Part shown: positions 45,302 to 54,935 of the stretch, piece by piece
Layout: the number at the start of each line of letters is the position of its first letter
Numbering within the stretch: the first letter of the stretch is position 1
Assembly: GCF_015291725.1 (NCBI RefSeq)
Contig: NZ_CP030038.1
Span: 6,809,001 to 6,873,000, forward strand
Direction: 5' to 3'
Source: Bradyrhizobium sp. CCBAU 51765
Lineage (GTDB): Bacteria > Pseudomonadota > Alphaproteobacteria > Rhizobiales > Xanthobacteraceae
Length of the DNA: 64,000 nt
The notes under the pieces: model-generated
Database searches by the model: none
The model's input: the letters and a program-made list of their open reading frames with translations, nothing else
Told to the model about the DNA's origin: nothing
Made by a program: the position numbers and the translations under genes

Positions 45302-46024
45302 ATGAACAACATGAGCAAAGCTACACCACGAAGGCGTCGATGGCGCATTGGCGAACTTGCAGAGGCGACCGGAGTAACGGTACGCACGCTGCATCATTAT
45401 GAACACACCGGGCTCCTAGCAGCTTCAGAGCGTACTGACGGCGGCCACCGGATGTACGACCGCGAAAGTGTGCAACGGGTTCACCAAATTCGAGCGCTAC
45501 GTGAGCTTGGCTTCTCCCTTGTCGAGATCCGTAAAGCTATGGAGGGCACGACCTCACTTACCGATCTTCTGCGCAAACATTTAGAACGGATCGAACTTCA
45601 AGTCGCTCGAGCAACTCTGCTGCGAGATCGCTTGCGCAACATGACCATCGACAGTGATATCCAGGTAAGTGTGGATGAGCTGCCTGCCACCCTCAATGCC
45701 ATGTCGCGGGTCGAGACGCATAATCAGACGTCCCGATGCACCTGTAAGTTAGCTGCAGATCGCGAGGAGCGGTGGCGGCGGATCCGCGACGACCTGCGTG
45801 ATTGCATGGATCGAGGCGAGCATCCTTGCGGCGAGCGGGCAAAGGCTGTCGCAGTTGCAGCACGCTTGCTGATCGGCGAAATCGCTGGCGCCGATTCACG
45901 CGTTTCGATGATCCTGAAGGTACTTGCACGATTAAGCGCCCCCCGTAGTCTGGCTGGTTGGGACCCCTGCCTCATGCAATATCTTGATCTGGCCCTTGGC
46001 GGGTTGGAGGATCAGCCGTACTGA
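45302..46024 (+). CDS. nolA: MerR-type regulator NolA
   Basis: A 240-residue MerR-family regulator controlling genotype-specific nodulation. The N-terminal winged helix reads RIGELAEATGVTVRTLHHYE, HTGLLAASERTDGGHRMYDR, followed by the dimerisation helix region (IRKAMEGTTSLTDLLRKHLE). The C-terminal part carries a TipAS-like or unknown effector region with cysteines (RCTCKLA, DCMDRGEHPC). In B. japonicum NolA is made as three forms from internal starts; here Met114 (NMTIDSD) and Met134 (AMSRVET) could serve. The gene sits directly behind a 19-base-spacer promoter typical of MerR control. Confidence 0.95.
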   Translation: MNNMSKATPRRRRWRIGELAEATGVTVRTLHHYEHTGLLAASERTDGGHRMYDRESVQRVHQIRALRELGFSLVEIRKAMEGTTSLTDLLRKHLERIELQVARATLLRDRLRNMTIDSDIQVSVDELPATLNAMSRVETHNQTSRCTCKLAADREERWRRIRDDLRDCMDRGEHPCGERAKAVAVAARLLIGEIAGADSRVSMILKVLARLSAPRSLAGWDPCLMQYLDLALGGLEDQPY

Positions 46025-46174
46025 CGTCCTCCTGGCCGGCTCCGCACGGCATTGCCGATAGGCGCTCGTCGGCTCTGATGCGGGCCAACAGTTTTATGGA
46101 CTAAACCGGACAGTCGTCGTGACCCCGTCAATCCGCGCTCCCTGATGCACCGTCGAGGCTCCTTCAAAACGGTC

Positions 46175-46205
46175 TTGAAACGCACCTAACGTCAAATTGT
46201 AAGTT
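46175..46205 (+). promoter_or_regulatory. MerR-type promoter module, copy 6 (binding-protein gene)
   Basis: TTGAAA, then CGCACCTAACGTCAAATTG (19 bases), then TAAGTT. It lies 122 bases upstream of the amino-acid binding-protein gene and about 150 bases after the nolA stop. Confidence 0.65.
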
Positions 46206-46327
46206 CTACCGTGGTCGCAATCTGGCGACCAACGCAAGCTTCGCTTTGACAGACAATCTCACCGTGTATACACGCCTGATCACAGCTGCCGGCGGATACA
46301 CCTCAGGTGAACATTGGGAGCTCTACA

Positions 46328-47437
46328 ATGTTAAATCGTTGTGCGCCTGCTGCGAGTGTCGCGCTTCTCTTCTGCGCCCTCGCCTCTGTTGCGCGCGGCT
46401 CCGACGTCAATATTGCCGTGGCTGGCCCAATGAGCGGAAGCAGCGCTGCGTTCGGCGCACAAATGCGCGATGGTGCAGCTGCGGCAGTCGAGGCGTTGAA
46501 CGCTTCTGGCCTACTTCTCGATACCAAGGTGATATTGACTGTCGCCGACGACGCGTGCGACCCGAAGCAAGCTGTCGCAGTCGCGAATAAGCTCACAACA
46601 GAGCGGGTCCGGTTGGTGGTTGGCCATTTTTGCTCTTCTGCGTCGATCCCGGCCTCCGAGATCTACGCCGAAGCAGGCATCATTCAGGTGTCACCAGGCT
46701 CGTCAAATCCTCAGCTAACAGAACGGGGCCTTGACACCGTCTTTCGGATCTGCGGCCGCGACGACCAACAGGGCATCGTTGCCGCAGAGTATATTCACCG
46801 GACCTTCCCTAACGACAAGATCGCAGTGCTCGACGACAAGAGCACCGCAGGCAAGGGTATCGCCGACGTCGTTGAAGCACAGCTTCGGAGATTCGGTGAA
46901 CAAGTCATTCGGCAAAGCTATGTAGCCGGTGAAAAGGATTACAGGGCGCTGGTCTCAAGGATGAAGAAGGAACGGGTGCGTGTCGCCTATATCGGCGGGT
47001 ATCATACCGAAATCGGATTGTTTGTACGCCAGGCGTCAGAAGCAAGAGCGGAACTTATGGTCATGGCGAACGATCCTTTGATGACCTCTGAATTCTGGGC
47101 CATTACAGGCAGCGCCGGAAATGGCACGTTGTTTACCTTCATGCCGGACCCCGCCAGGAATGCCAATGCGGCCGGCGTGGTGGCCGCACTCAAAGCTTCC
47201 AACCTGTCCGCTGAAGGCTACACGCTTTACGCCTATGCGGCCGTGCAAGCATGGGCAGAGGCGGTGAACCGGACCGGTTCTTTCAATGCTGTGCGCGTAG
47301 CTAGCGCACTTCGTTCACGGCCGACCGATACCGTGATTGGCCCAGTCCGGTTCGATAGAAAGGGAGACAATGCGGCTCCTGGCTTTCTGGTTTACCGTTG
47401 GCGAGAGGGCCGTGTTGAAACTGTCGAGCAGAACTGA
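46328..47437 (+). CDS. branched-chain amino acid-type ABC substrate-binding protein
   Basis: A 369-residue periplasmic binding protein of the LivK/leucine-binding (Peripla_BP_6) family. A signal peptide (RCAPAASVALLFCALASVAR, cut near RGSDV) precedes VNIAVAGPMSGSSAAFGAQM, DDACDPKQAVAVANKLTTER, VVGHFCSSASIPASEIYAEA and VFRICGRDDQQGIVAAEYI. Ligand specificity cannot be read; the family binds Leu/Ile/Val, amides or aromatic acids. GGGAG seven bases before the ATG at 46328 fixes the start. No permease or ATPase genes are nearby, so it must work with a transporter encoded elsewhere or as a sensor. A MerR-type promoter module stands upstream, suggesting NolA-linked expression. Confidence 0.92.
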   Translation: MLNRCAPAASVALLFCALASVARGSDVNIAVAGPMSGSSAAFGAQMRDGAAAAVEALNASGLLLDTKVILTVADDACDPKQAVAVANKLTTERVRLVVGHFCSSASIPASEIYAEAGIIQVSPGSSNPQLTERGLDTVFRICGRDDQQGIVAAEYIHRTFPNDKIAVLDDKSTAGKGIADVVEAQLRRFGEQVIRQSYVAGEKDYRALVSRMKKERVRVAYIGGYHTEIGLFVRQASEARAELMVMANDPLMTSEFWAITGSAGNGTLFTFMPDPARNANAAGVVAALKASNLSAEGYTLYAYAAVQAWAEAVNRTGSFNAVRVASALRSRPTDTVIGPVRFDRKGDNAAPGFLVYRWREGRVETVEQN

Positions 47438-47480
47438 TTGGCGTCATCGCCATCTCCCCGAAGCCAAAGCGACACGGATA

Positions 47481-47627
47481 ATGAGACGCGCTCAGATCGG
47501 AGAAGCGATACTCGCAAGCTCTCTCATACTTGCAGCCTTCGGAGCGTTTTTCGCGTTCGTTGCAGCGCTTGCAGAGCTACCCGACGTCGCCCTGACGGAG
47601 ACGCTACGTCCGATGATAGACAAATAG
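47481..47627 (+). CDS. small membrane protein, hypothetical
   Basis: A 48-residue protein, MRRAQIGEAILASSLILAAF then GAFFAFVAALAELPDVALTE, ending RPMIDK. It is essentially one hydrophobic helix with short polar ends. It starts 44 bases after the binding-protein stop and could be cotranscribed. No function is known and the ribosome site is weak. Confidence 0.45.
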   Translation: MRRAQIGEAILASSLILAAFGAFFAFVAALAELPDVALTETLRPMIDK

Positions 47628-47910
47628 TAGCCGTGCCGGGCTGATCTGGCTCGCGAGGCACAGGACCTCTGAAGCGAGTAACGATGCTTCTGGTCGAGCA
47701 TAACTCGCCGTTGGAGGCGTTCGCGGACGTCTATCGACGGCGCGGCGACGGCATTTCGCATTCTCGTCACCCGCTCACGTGGTGCAAGCCCAGATCCACG
47801 CACTCAAAGAAAAACGGCCTGACCGGTCAAATGACGAACGAGACCTCTTTGAGCGCAAAGGCACGAAGCAACCAGGACCCGCCATCTGACCGTAATCGGA
47901 GATTGATCGA

Positions 47911-48942
47911 GTGAAGAGTGGCCTTTCTTCAAGACTAAGGTGCGGCATTTTCGACCATTTGGATGACGACGGCCAAGATGCCGCACGACAATATGAAGAT
48001 CGTCTCAAGCTGATCGAGGTCTGCGACTCGCTCGGATTCTACGCTTATCACCTGGCCGAACATCACTGCACACCTCATGGCAGAGGGCCCTCGCCGCACC
48101 TGTTCCTATCAAGTGTCGCGCAGCGCACCCGGCGATTACGGCTCGGTCCACTCGTACTGTTGCTCAACCTTTATCATCCATTGCGCGCATTCGAAGAGAT
48201 CTGCATGCTTGATCAATTGAGCGGCGGCAGGCTCGAGGTCGGGATAGGCCGCGGTTCCCAGCCGATTGAATGGGGCTATTTCGGCATCAGTGCAGACGCT
48301 GCACCAAGTCGTTATGCGGAAGCCAGTGAAATCTTGAATATTGCGCTGAAGGGACACACGCTATCTTATCAGGGAGACCACTTCGAGTTGAGTGACGTAC
48401 CCTTAGCGTTGAGGCCCCATCAACGTCCATCTCCGCCCATCTGGATCGCAAGCAATCGGGCGGAGTCGGCGCAGTGGGCCGCGGCAAATGGCGCCAATCT
48501 GGCGTGCATAGGCCCCGCCTGCGCTGTCCGGAACGTTACGGACGCCTACCGTTCCCATCGACCCCACAACACAGCCGCACACGGCCGCGAGCCACTTCTC
48601 GGGCTGGCCCGCATGGTCGTGATTGCGAAGTCTGATCAGGACGCTCATGCGGCGGCCGAAACTGCGTATCGCCGATGGCTGGAAAGCTTTAAGTTTCTTT
48701 ACGAGCTTAACGCCATTCCGACACCGCCCGCCCTTCCGCTGACCTTCGATGCAGCACTTGAGAGCGAATTGTGCGTCGTTGGAACGCCGGCTTCCGTCCG
48801 ACAGGTCCTTCTCCAGCAGATGGAAGTGGCGGGTGCCAACTACTTGCTTTGCCAGCTTGCATTCGGAAACCTACCGCTGGAGATTTCCCTGTACACCGCA
48901 ACTGCAATTAAAGCTGAAATTCTCGGTAGCTTCGGCGGATAA
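47911..48942 (+). CDS. LLM-class flavin-dependent oxidoreductase (luciferase-like)
   Basis: A 343-residue bacterial-luciferase-family monooxygenase. It begins (GTG) with CGIFDHLDDDG and shows YEDRLKLIEVCDSLGFYAYH, LAEHHCTPHGRGPSPHLFLS, RTRRLRLGPLVLLLNLYHPL, LDQLSGGRLEVGIGRGSQPI and RPHQRPSPPIWIASNRAESA. These enzymes use reduced FMN and O2; the reductant would come from a flavin reductase such as the one at 16.9 kb (speculative). Substrate unknown. The DNA between 47628 and 47910 shows no gene. Confidence 0.9.
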   Translation: MKSGLSSRLRCGIFDHLDDDGQDAARQYEDRLKLIEVCDSLGFYAYHLAEHHCTPHGRGPSPHLFLSSVAQRTRRLRLGPLVLLLNLYHPLRAFEEICMLDQLSGGRLEVGIGRGSQPIEWGYFGISADAAPSRYAEASEILNIALKGHTLSYQGDHFELSDVPLALRPHQRPSPPIWIASNRAESAQWAAANGANLACIGPACAVRNVTDAYRSHRPHNTAAHGREPLLGLARMVVIAKSDQDAHAAAETAYRRWLESFKFLYELNAIPTPPALPLTFDAALESELCVVGTPASVRQVLLQQMEVAGANYLLCQLAFGNLPLEISLYTATAIKAEILGSFGG

Positions 48943-50887
48943 TGTCTGCGTTGGGGGATCGTATGCGTGGCAAGTATACCGACGCACTGAGGTTATCCGA
49001 GGCTGGTTGCCATATTGGTTGTCGTTGCGCCGGGCGCAAAGGCGACCGTCAGCCTCAATGGCGGCGATATCTGACCGCCTCGCGCTCCTATTTTGGGGAC
49101 GGCTTTGGCTAAGTTGTCTGCGAACCGCTTTATCAGCTTATCCGCGGCCGAACGCTCTTCGTCCGCTTTGGTCACGCGGACCTTTTCAATGAAGACCTGC
49201 GATTGCTCTGAGCTCATCCTGCATCTGCGGGAGGCCTGAGCTGGTCGGACAGTCCGGGCGAGACTCTATGACCCTCCCTTCGGCTTATGGGGATCGAGGA
49301 GTTTCTTTGACCTTCGTGAGATCTGGAGTCCAATTTAGAGGTATTCGCCTGCGCTCGCTGCTGTGACCTTTCTAGGCCGCCAGTCACCAACGAATCAGCA
49401 AGCTCGTCTAAGAGGCCATAAGCTCACTGCACCAAGCCGGCAGGAAGCAACTAACTGACCCGCTTTCGATGTAAGAGGTGAGATTACGCCCGTCCGCGAT
49501 CCACGAACTGGATGCATCCCATCGACACTTTCGATTTTACCAATTTCAGCCAAATACCCATAAGTCGATCGCCGGTTTCCGGAAGGCACATTCCACGGAT
49601 GTCGTTTGAGAAATGAACCCATTTTACTTTCAGCATAGTCGCAGCGCGCTTCAAGGTTCTCGTGGCTGCTTCGCCAACGACAGCCATCAATCTTTGGAAT
49701 CGACGCACGAGCGGCGTAAATGCGGTCAGATCGCTAATCGCAACGTCTGGCGCGTAATCTGTCGCGCTGGCGCCTCCTCCTTTGCAATCATACTAAGGCC
49801 CTCCAGGAAGATCGACTCTCACGCACACTGCTTGGCCGAGGCAAATGCGTGCGCTGCATAGAATTGGGGCAGGCGAACCGTCCGCTAAACCGGTGCAGAC
49901 TGCACTTTTTTCCCTGACCAGGCGGGCAGCGCCGACGATCCGACGCTGTTGCGGCCTCCAAACAAAGCAGTGCAGTTGGCTATCTGACCACGCTATTCTC
50001 CGGCCAGGACGAGGCACTGATGTCGATCGGTGTGATGCGACAAGCCTCGCGATCTTACTGCCCACCCCTACACGTGGTGTGATCGTGGATTCTCACTCTG
50101 CTCGCGTCCTCAGTCTACGTCGACGGGCGGCTCCCGCACCCATTTTCTACAGACTGACGCTACCCTATCTCATTCTATGCGCCGGCCCTCTTCGACCATA
50201 TCCCGGCGCGGTTATCCCTTCTCTGCAATCCTTACTTCGCCACCGGAACGACGGGTGGACGCGATCTGCCGGTCTTGTCTCTTATCGCGCCCCGCTTCCA
50301 GGAGTCGATCCGCCCCCTCGCCGGGCCAGGCATCGCCTGTCAACGAATGCAGAGAGAAACCGCAGACATGTGAAGCGGATGTTAATTCTGGGTTGCCTGG
50401 CATGAGCTGGGCCATAAACGTCTGGCATGATGACGAGACCGGTCTGGAGCAGCTGACGGCGCGCCTTCAGCAACAGCTTCGCCCAGCGCCAAACGCTCTT
50501 TGTGGCACTCTGCCTGGCAAGGCCTCCGGTTACGTCTGGATTGCTATGTCAGGCGACAAGCAATCGTGCAGCAGTTTGAGCCGCAATTCTCGACTTGCCG
50601 TCATCGCGGCGTCGCCGCCGGCTGGAGTTACTGCGACTGTCGAGGCGCTGGATCGGCTCAATGGTCGAATCACATGACAGTTCACAGCGTTCTCTGGCCG
50701 TTTCCGCCTTTGCGCTCTCTTCGCGGCACATGCCTGCAACCCTCTCCCTTCGGCGACCGCGCGTGCGCACCTTGGCTTGTGCAGCAGCCATTCGTTCATT
50801 CGCCGCGTCTGCGGTCTCGCGGCTGGGAAAGCACGACACAACCTTACTCAGCCTGCTTCCTGCATTTAACTAACCGGAGCAAACACC
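48943..50887. other. about 1.9 kb without a firmly supported gene
   Basis: Candidate small frames are a minus-strand 74-codon one at 48993-49217 (MSSEQSQVFIEKVRVTKADE..., charged, helical start) and a + strand one at 50402-50677 (MSWAINVWHDDETGLEQLTA..., 91 codons). Neither has a recognised family or strong ribosome site. The rest shows only overlapping chance frames. Confidence 0.4.
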
Positions 50888-51265
50888 GTGGAACTTGACC
50901 CTTCCAATTCACGCTCAGAGGACCTCGAGGATCGCATCGACCTGCAACTCGACCTCGTGGCCGCCCTCGTACGCGAAGAAGGCAGCGAGCTCGAAGCGGT
51001 CCGACTGCTAAACGCCCTGACAAACCAAATGATCATGGCGGAACTGGAGCTCGGGCAGCTCGGGGACGCCAAAACCGGGGACCCCGCCCGCGACCAGCAA
51101 ACGACGCGGCTCTCGCGAGACCGTGGCGTTTACTACCCAGAAGACCTTCAGATTTTGGGACGCCTTTTCGATCAGGCCGTGGCGGCATTACCCGAAGTGC
51201 TCCGAACTCCCGCTAATCAAATGAAGATCGCGAAACTAATTCTGTCACGTGCAACAGTAGACTGA
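50888..51265 (+). CDS. conserved small acidic protein (paralogue of 44960-45190)
   Basis: A 125-residue protein from MELDPSNSRSEDLEDRIDLQ. The N-terminal half is acidic and helical (LDLVAALVREEGSELEAVRLLNALTNQM shown here in parts: LVAALVREEGSE, AVRLLNALTNQM). The C-terminal half YYPEDLQILGRLFDQAVAAL, PEVLRTPANQMKIAKLILSR is shared with the small protein before nolA. GGAG lies ten bases before the start. A helical, cytoplasmic, possibly protein-binding role is all that can be inferred. Confidence 0.7.
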   Translation: MELDPSNSRSEDLEDRIDLQLDLVAALVREEGSELEAVRLLNALTNQMIMAELELGQLGDAKTGDPARDQQTTRLSRDRGVYYPEDLQILGRLFDQAVAALPEVLRTPANQMKIAKLILSRATVD

Positions 51266-51951
51266 GATATCATTTGGTTCTCTGTGGTTATGCCGCTTTT
51301 ATTGAACGTTTATCGCTGGGCTGACTGCGACGGTCGTACGCGCCAGGGATCGGCGACTCGGAATTTATGGGCTACCGTCCCGTAAGCGAGCCGGTTCCGC
51401 TGGCTTTCCCGAATCACAACCGTTCGCCACCACGCTCAAAAGCGGGAGCCCGCACCCAGAGCAGGAGGCGCGAAGGGTCGAGCAAAGAACGAGGCCCCGC
51501 GGACACATGTCAGAAAGCAAACCAGCAGTGGCCGGAAAACGCCACACGCTTCGGTGAACGCGTCTTAGCTAGAGACTGGGAAAGGAGGAGAACGATCCAT
51601 TTTCGTCGATGTTCGGCTGTACTCGTGATTGGCATGGCGCGATCTTCCGTTTGCAGGAAGAAGAGCCTCAATTGTCGACCGATACCGAGCAACAAGAGCA
51701 CTTCGGCAACAAAGCCGCGCGAACAGCGCGAGCTCGTTTCAGCCGCTTCAGAATTATTCGAATGCGCCTGGCAATCCGACACGCCGGGTCATCGGAACTT
51801 CAACAAACATCTGTAAATTCATTGAACATCGAGAACAGCTCGATGTCCGAGCGTACTGCGGCTCTGATGCCTCTAGCTGGGACAAGCCACAGACGCTCGG
51901 TTTGCTTTTGCGAAGGTACTTCCTGGTATCAGGACGGCGTGGAGTGTTGAG
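51266..51951. other. no supported gene
   Basis: About 690 bases between two small genes. Overlapping frames up to 149 codons on the + strand have no family features. Confidence 0.45.
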
Positions 51952-52179
51952 ATGGATCAGCAGATGCAAGATGCTATCGTGAGCGTCGCATTTGATAAAG
52001 CCTGGCGCTTTGTTGAGAAGGATCCGTTGCTGGCGCATAATCGCAAGACGGTCCTACATAGCCGGTTGTGCACTTTCCTTGAGTCTTCGATAAAGAAGGG
52101 CGAACGGAATACGTTGAATCTGGCTAACGAGGCGATACGCAACTTGCGGGCTGAGCTGGCGCGGTCGACCGAGCAATAG
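51952..52179 (+). CDS. small conserved hypothetical protein
   Basis: A 75-residue, mostly helical protein: MDQQMQDAIVSVAFDKAWRF, VEKDPLLAHNRKTVLHSRLC, TFLESSIKKGERNTLNLANE, AIRNLRAELARS. GGAG lies seven bases before the ATG, a good ribosome site, and the composition is protein-like. Similar short proteins occur widely in Bradyrhizobium without known function. Confidence 0.65.
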   Translation: MDQQMQDAIVSVAFDKAWRFVEKDPLLAHNRKTVLHSRLCTFLESSIKKGERNTLNLANEAIRNLRAELARSTEQ

Positions 52180-53051
52180 GCGCCTGAACCCGTACTACCA
52201 CATAAGCTTGGCTTGTTGAGGGTCTTGGGAACCTTATGCGGCGGAAAACACCGGGGCAGAGCGTGGTGGAGCTACCCCTCCAGTCATGTTCAGCCCGTTG
52301 AAGAGGAGCACGTTCGCGACGACTATCGCCTAATGCAGCTCTTATGGTGACCCCAGACCAGCCACCTAGACTTTAGTGCAAGTCGGCGACGAGGCGGGAC
52401 AGCCGCCCTAATATTCGCTGGCGCCAGGAAGACCCATACCGTTTCCTCTCCTGACTTTTGGCACGGCACGAGGTCCCGCAAGTTCAAGCAAGAGCCTCGT
52501 CAAGCCCAGCCGCATCGGCTCCTTGACACCCGTCGATCGAGGACGAGGTTGAGGAACATCGTGCTAAACTTGCGATAGGTCCTGAGCCAGAGCGGTCCAA
52601 GCCTGCGATCGATCATCGCCGTATCACTCAGATTGCAAGCGGCAGCACGATCGTCCTGCCGGAGAAGTGAGCCTGGTCGCAGGAGACGCGTTCTGGATCA
52701 GCGGTCTTCATTTGCCGAACTCTCTGAACGAGCACGCCCGGGACGTGTTGGCGCAGCCTGGCTTTGTCGCTAGTCGCGAAAGAGAGAGCCAAACAGCTCG
52801 TAGCACTGCGTCCCGTCACAGGCCATCATGAACGGATCGTATTCAAAGATTCATCTGCGCGAAGCGACCAGTGTCCCGTCCCCAGCATTTCGGTCGAGGC
52901 AGTGCATGGCAAGTTGCGCGCTCCACAATCTAACGCGGCGTACGATTGGACTCGTTTCTTTCGAAGACATGTTGTGCGGAAGTTACAGCAATTCGCGTTC
53001 ATATTGTTAAACGCACGGCACCGGGGGGCACCGAAAGGAAACGACACTCGA
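52180..53051. other. about 870 bases upstream of the outer membrane protein gene
   Basis: The frame of the next gene is open far upstream (to 52764), but the signal peptide fixes the start at 53052. The minus strand at 52920-52950 carries a degenerate copy of the MerR-type promoter module (TCCAAT, 19-base spacer with CGCCGCGTTAGATTG, TGGAGC). No other feature is supported. Confidence 0.45.
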
Positions 53052-53777
53052 ATGAAAAAGATTCTCATTCTGACTGCAAGCATCGGCGCACTCGGTGCCG
53101 CCGCTCCCTCATTCGGCACCGACTTGGCGGAGCAACCTGCAAAGGTCAAGGCGGTACCGCTGCCAGCCGCAGCCCCGATCATCGATTGGTCCGGTTACTA
53201 TATCGGCGTCAATGGTGGCTGGGGAACGAGCCGCAACTGCTGGGATTTCAATGGTGTTACCCCCGAGGGCTGCCATAATTCGACTGGTGGGACCATTGGC
53301 GGCCAGATTGGTTATCGTTGGCAAATCTTCAACATGGTCTACGGCATCGAAGGTCAGGGCAACTGGGCCGACTTCAATGGTTCCAATGTCAGCACCGCGT
53401 TCCCGGCAGACACCGTTGGCACCACGACAGATGCATTCGGTCTGCTCACGGGCCATATCGGATACGCGTTCAATGCTGTGCTCCTTTATGGCAAGGGCGG
53501 CGCTGCAGTGACGAGCAACATCTATCACGTCAGCTCGGTGGCTACTGGCGCCGAGATTGGCAAAAACGATGATGTGCGTTGGGGTGGCGTGCTGGGCGCC
53601 GGTGCCGAAGTCAGCCTCACGCCAAACTGGTCGGCTGGCGTCGAGTATAACCACTTGTTCATGCAACGCAGTAACATAAGCTTCCCAGCGGCTCTTGGCG
53701 CGGATCGCGTGCACCAGGATGTCGATCTCATCACGGCGCGACTCAATTATAAGTTCGGCTCGCCCTTTGCCAAATAG
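53052..53777 (+). CDS. outer membrane beta-barrel protein (Omp25/RopB-like)
   Basis: A 241-residue porin-like protein. Signal peptide MKKILILTASIGALGAAAPS, cut near SFGTD, then a short Pro/Ala linker and DWSGYYIGVNGGWG, the standard start of the eight-strand Omp25/OmpA-like barrel. Alternating aromatic strands follow (GGQIGYRWQIFNMVYGIEGQ, NAVLLYGKGGAAV, LTPNWSAGVEYNHLFM) and the C-terminal ARLNYKFGSPFAK. It is likely an abundant surface protein of alphaproteobacteria. Asn/Gly richness is normal for the family. A hairpin terminator follows 28 bases after the stop. Confidence 0.92.
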   Translation: MKKILILTASIGALGAAAPSFGTDLAEQPAKVKAVPLPAAAPIIDWSGYYIGVNGGWGTSRNCWDFNGVTPEGCHNSTGGTIGGQIGYRWQIFNMVYGIEGQGNWADFNGSNVSTAFPADTVGTTTDAFGLLTGHIGYAFNAVLLYGKGGAAVTSNIYHVSSVATGAEIGKNDDVRWGGVLGAGAEVSLTPNWSAGVEYNHLFMQRSNISFPAALGADRVHQDVDLITARLNYKFGSPFAK

Positions 53778-53804
53778 AGACCTCCACGCGGTCGCATGAA
53801 TCGG

Positions 53805-53827
53805 AACCCCGACCCCCGGTCGGGGTT
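53805..53827 (+). terminator. terminator after the outer membrane protein gene
   Basis: AACCCCGACC, a three-base loop, then GGTCGGGGTT followed by CTTTCC. A perfect 10-base stem with a short T run. Confidence 0.85.
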
Positions 53828-53993
53828 CTTTCCTCAGCTGCTCCTCACCCTGCCGGCCCCAATCAGTTCCGAAGCACCAGGTGCGCGCTCGTCTGAGTAA
53901 TGGAATCCAGAGGCCCGGTGGAGTGTGGCCGAGAACCCGCCAACACACTGGAGGAACAGGCCAGGTCGATTCGAGAATTCATCGCTCTCGTGA

Positions 53994-54025
53994 AAGTCCC
54001 ACAACCTCACGCAGCGTGAGATAAC
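53994..54025 (-). promoter_or_regulatory. degenerate MerR-type promoter module (minus strand)
   Basis: Read on the minus strand: GTTATC, then TCACGCTGCGTGAGGTTG, then TGGGAC. The core dyad CACGCTGCGTGAGG is near-perfect, but both promoter hexamers are eroded. It points towards the terminator of the porin gene, with no gene to drive, so it is probably a relic. Confidence 0.35.
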
Positions 54026-54119
54026 GGACTTGCTCCAAGGCCTGTTGCGAGCTCGCCGAAGGTGCCATGCACTATGTCAGAAGCTGGAATCCCACGATTT
54101 GACTGCTAGTGTCCCGTTC

Positions 54120-54935
54120 TCAAATTGAAAGAACATTTAGGCGAACCGCCACAACCACCGCTTGAATCCGGCTGGCTGCCCCCAGCTTTCGCATTGCGTT
54201 CTTGACATGAAAGTTGACTGTATTAACACTGATTCCCAGGATCTTCCCAATTTCCCATGACGACTTCCCCTCTGCCACCCACCGCATGCAACTAGTCTCC
54301 CGCGGCGACAGTGCAACTTTTCTGTCGCAACCATTATCGCAGGGACGAGCGATGTCGCCATAGGCGGTGTGAAACTGCCAGGCCAGCGCGTTGAGATGCC
54401 CGATGCGATCCTGAGGATCAGCATCATCGAACGCAGATGCAAACGACACCACAGATATCCGACCCAACGGGCCAAACAACGGGACGCTCATGCCATGCTT
54501 CAGCCCGGCCTCTCTCGCCTCGTCAAGTACGCGTCTTTCGTCCGGTTGAAGCTGATAGGCGTCGGCGAGTTGATCCCACAAGAACGGCCGCGAAAGCATC
54601 GGCGTACGCCGGACCACCGGATCGATAGTATGGTACTTGCGCTTGAAGTATCGGTCGCACCAGTCTGGCGGCCACTTCACAGCCACAGTCGGGGGTGGAT
54701 ACTCCGCCAGCCGAAGTGGCTCAACGAAGTTGAGAGCGCCGTATGCAACTTCACCGAAGCCTTCCCTCGTGGCACAGCCTACAAGAAGCTCGAATAGTGC
54801 TCTGAGTGAATGAGTCTGGTTAGCGCATTCGGTGAAGCTAAAGAGGTCCATGCTGGGCGCTTCAGTACGACGATCAAGCTCCCCTTCATCGTGTTCGATT
54901 GCGCTTGCTTCAGGCCGAGCCAAATTCCAGTCCAT
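54120..54935 (-). CDS. LuxR-family autoinducer-binding regulator (orphan)
   Basis: A 271-residue LuxR-type protein. The autoinducer-binding domain (about 40-190) has FGEVAYGALNF, WPPDWCDRYFKRKYHTIDPV (the W, Y and D residues that contact acyl-homoserine lactones) and GMSVPLFGPLGRISVVSFAS. The C-terminal GerE helix-turn-helix is LSPRETSCMRWVAEGKSSWE, IGKILGISVNTVNFHVKNAM. No luxI-type synthase gene is in the window, so it is a LuxR solo here. Met29 (54851) would give a 243-residue protein of more usual length. In rhizobia such regulators tie symbiosis genes to cell density. Confidence 0.9.
   Translation of the reverse strand: MDWNLARPEASAIEHDEGELDRRTEAPSMDLFSFTECANQTHSLRALFELLVGCATREGFGEVAYGALNFVEPLRLAEYPPPTVAVKWPPDWCDRYFKRKYHTIDPVVRRTPMLSRPFLWDQLADAYQLQPDERRVLDEAREAGLKHGMSVPLFGPLGRISVVSFASAFDDADPQDRIGHLNALAWQFHTAYGDIARPCDNGCDRKVALSPRETSCMRWVAEGKSSWEIGKILGISVNTVNFHVKNAMRKLGAASRIQAVVVAVRLNVLSI

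Noticed and set aside
53995..54030. Long perfect-looking dyad read as a LuxR operator (lux box) for the neighbouring luxR gene
   Set aside because: The sequence fits the MerR-type module found elsewhere much better than a lux box, and it lies downstream of the luxR gene.
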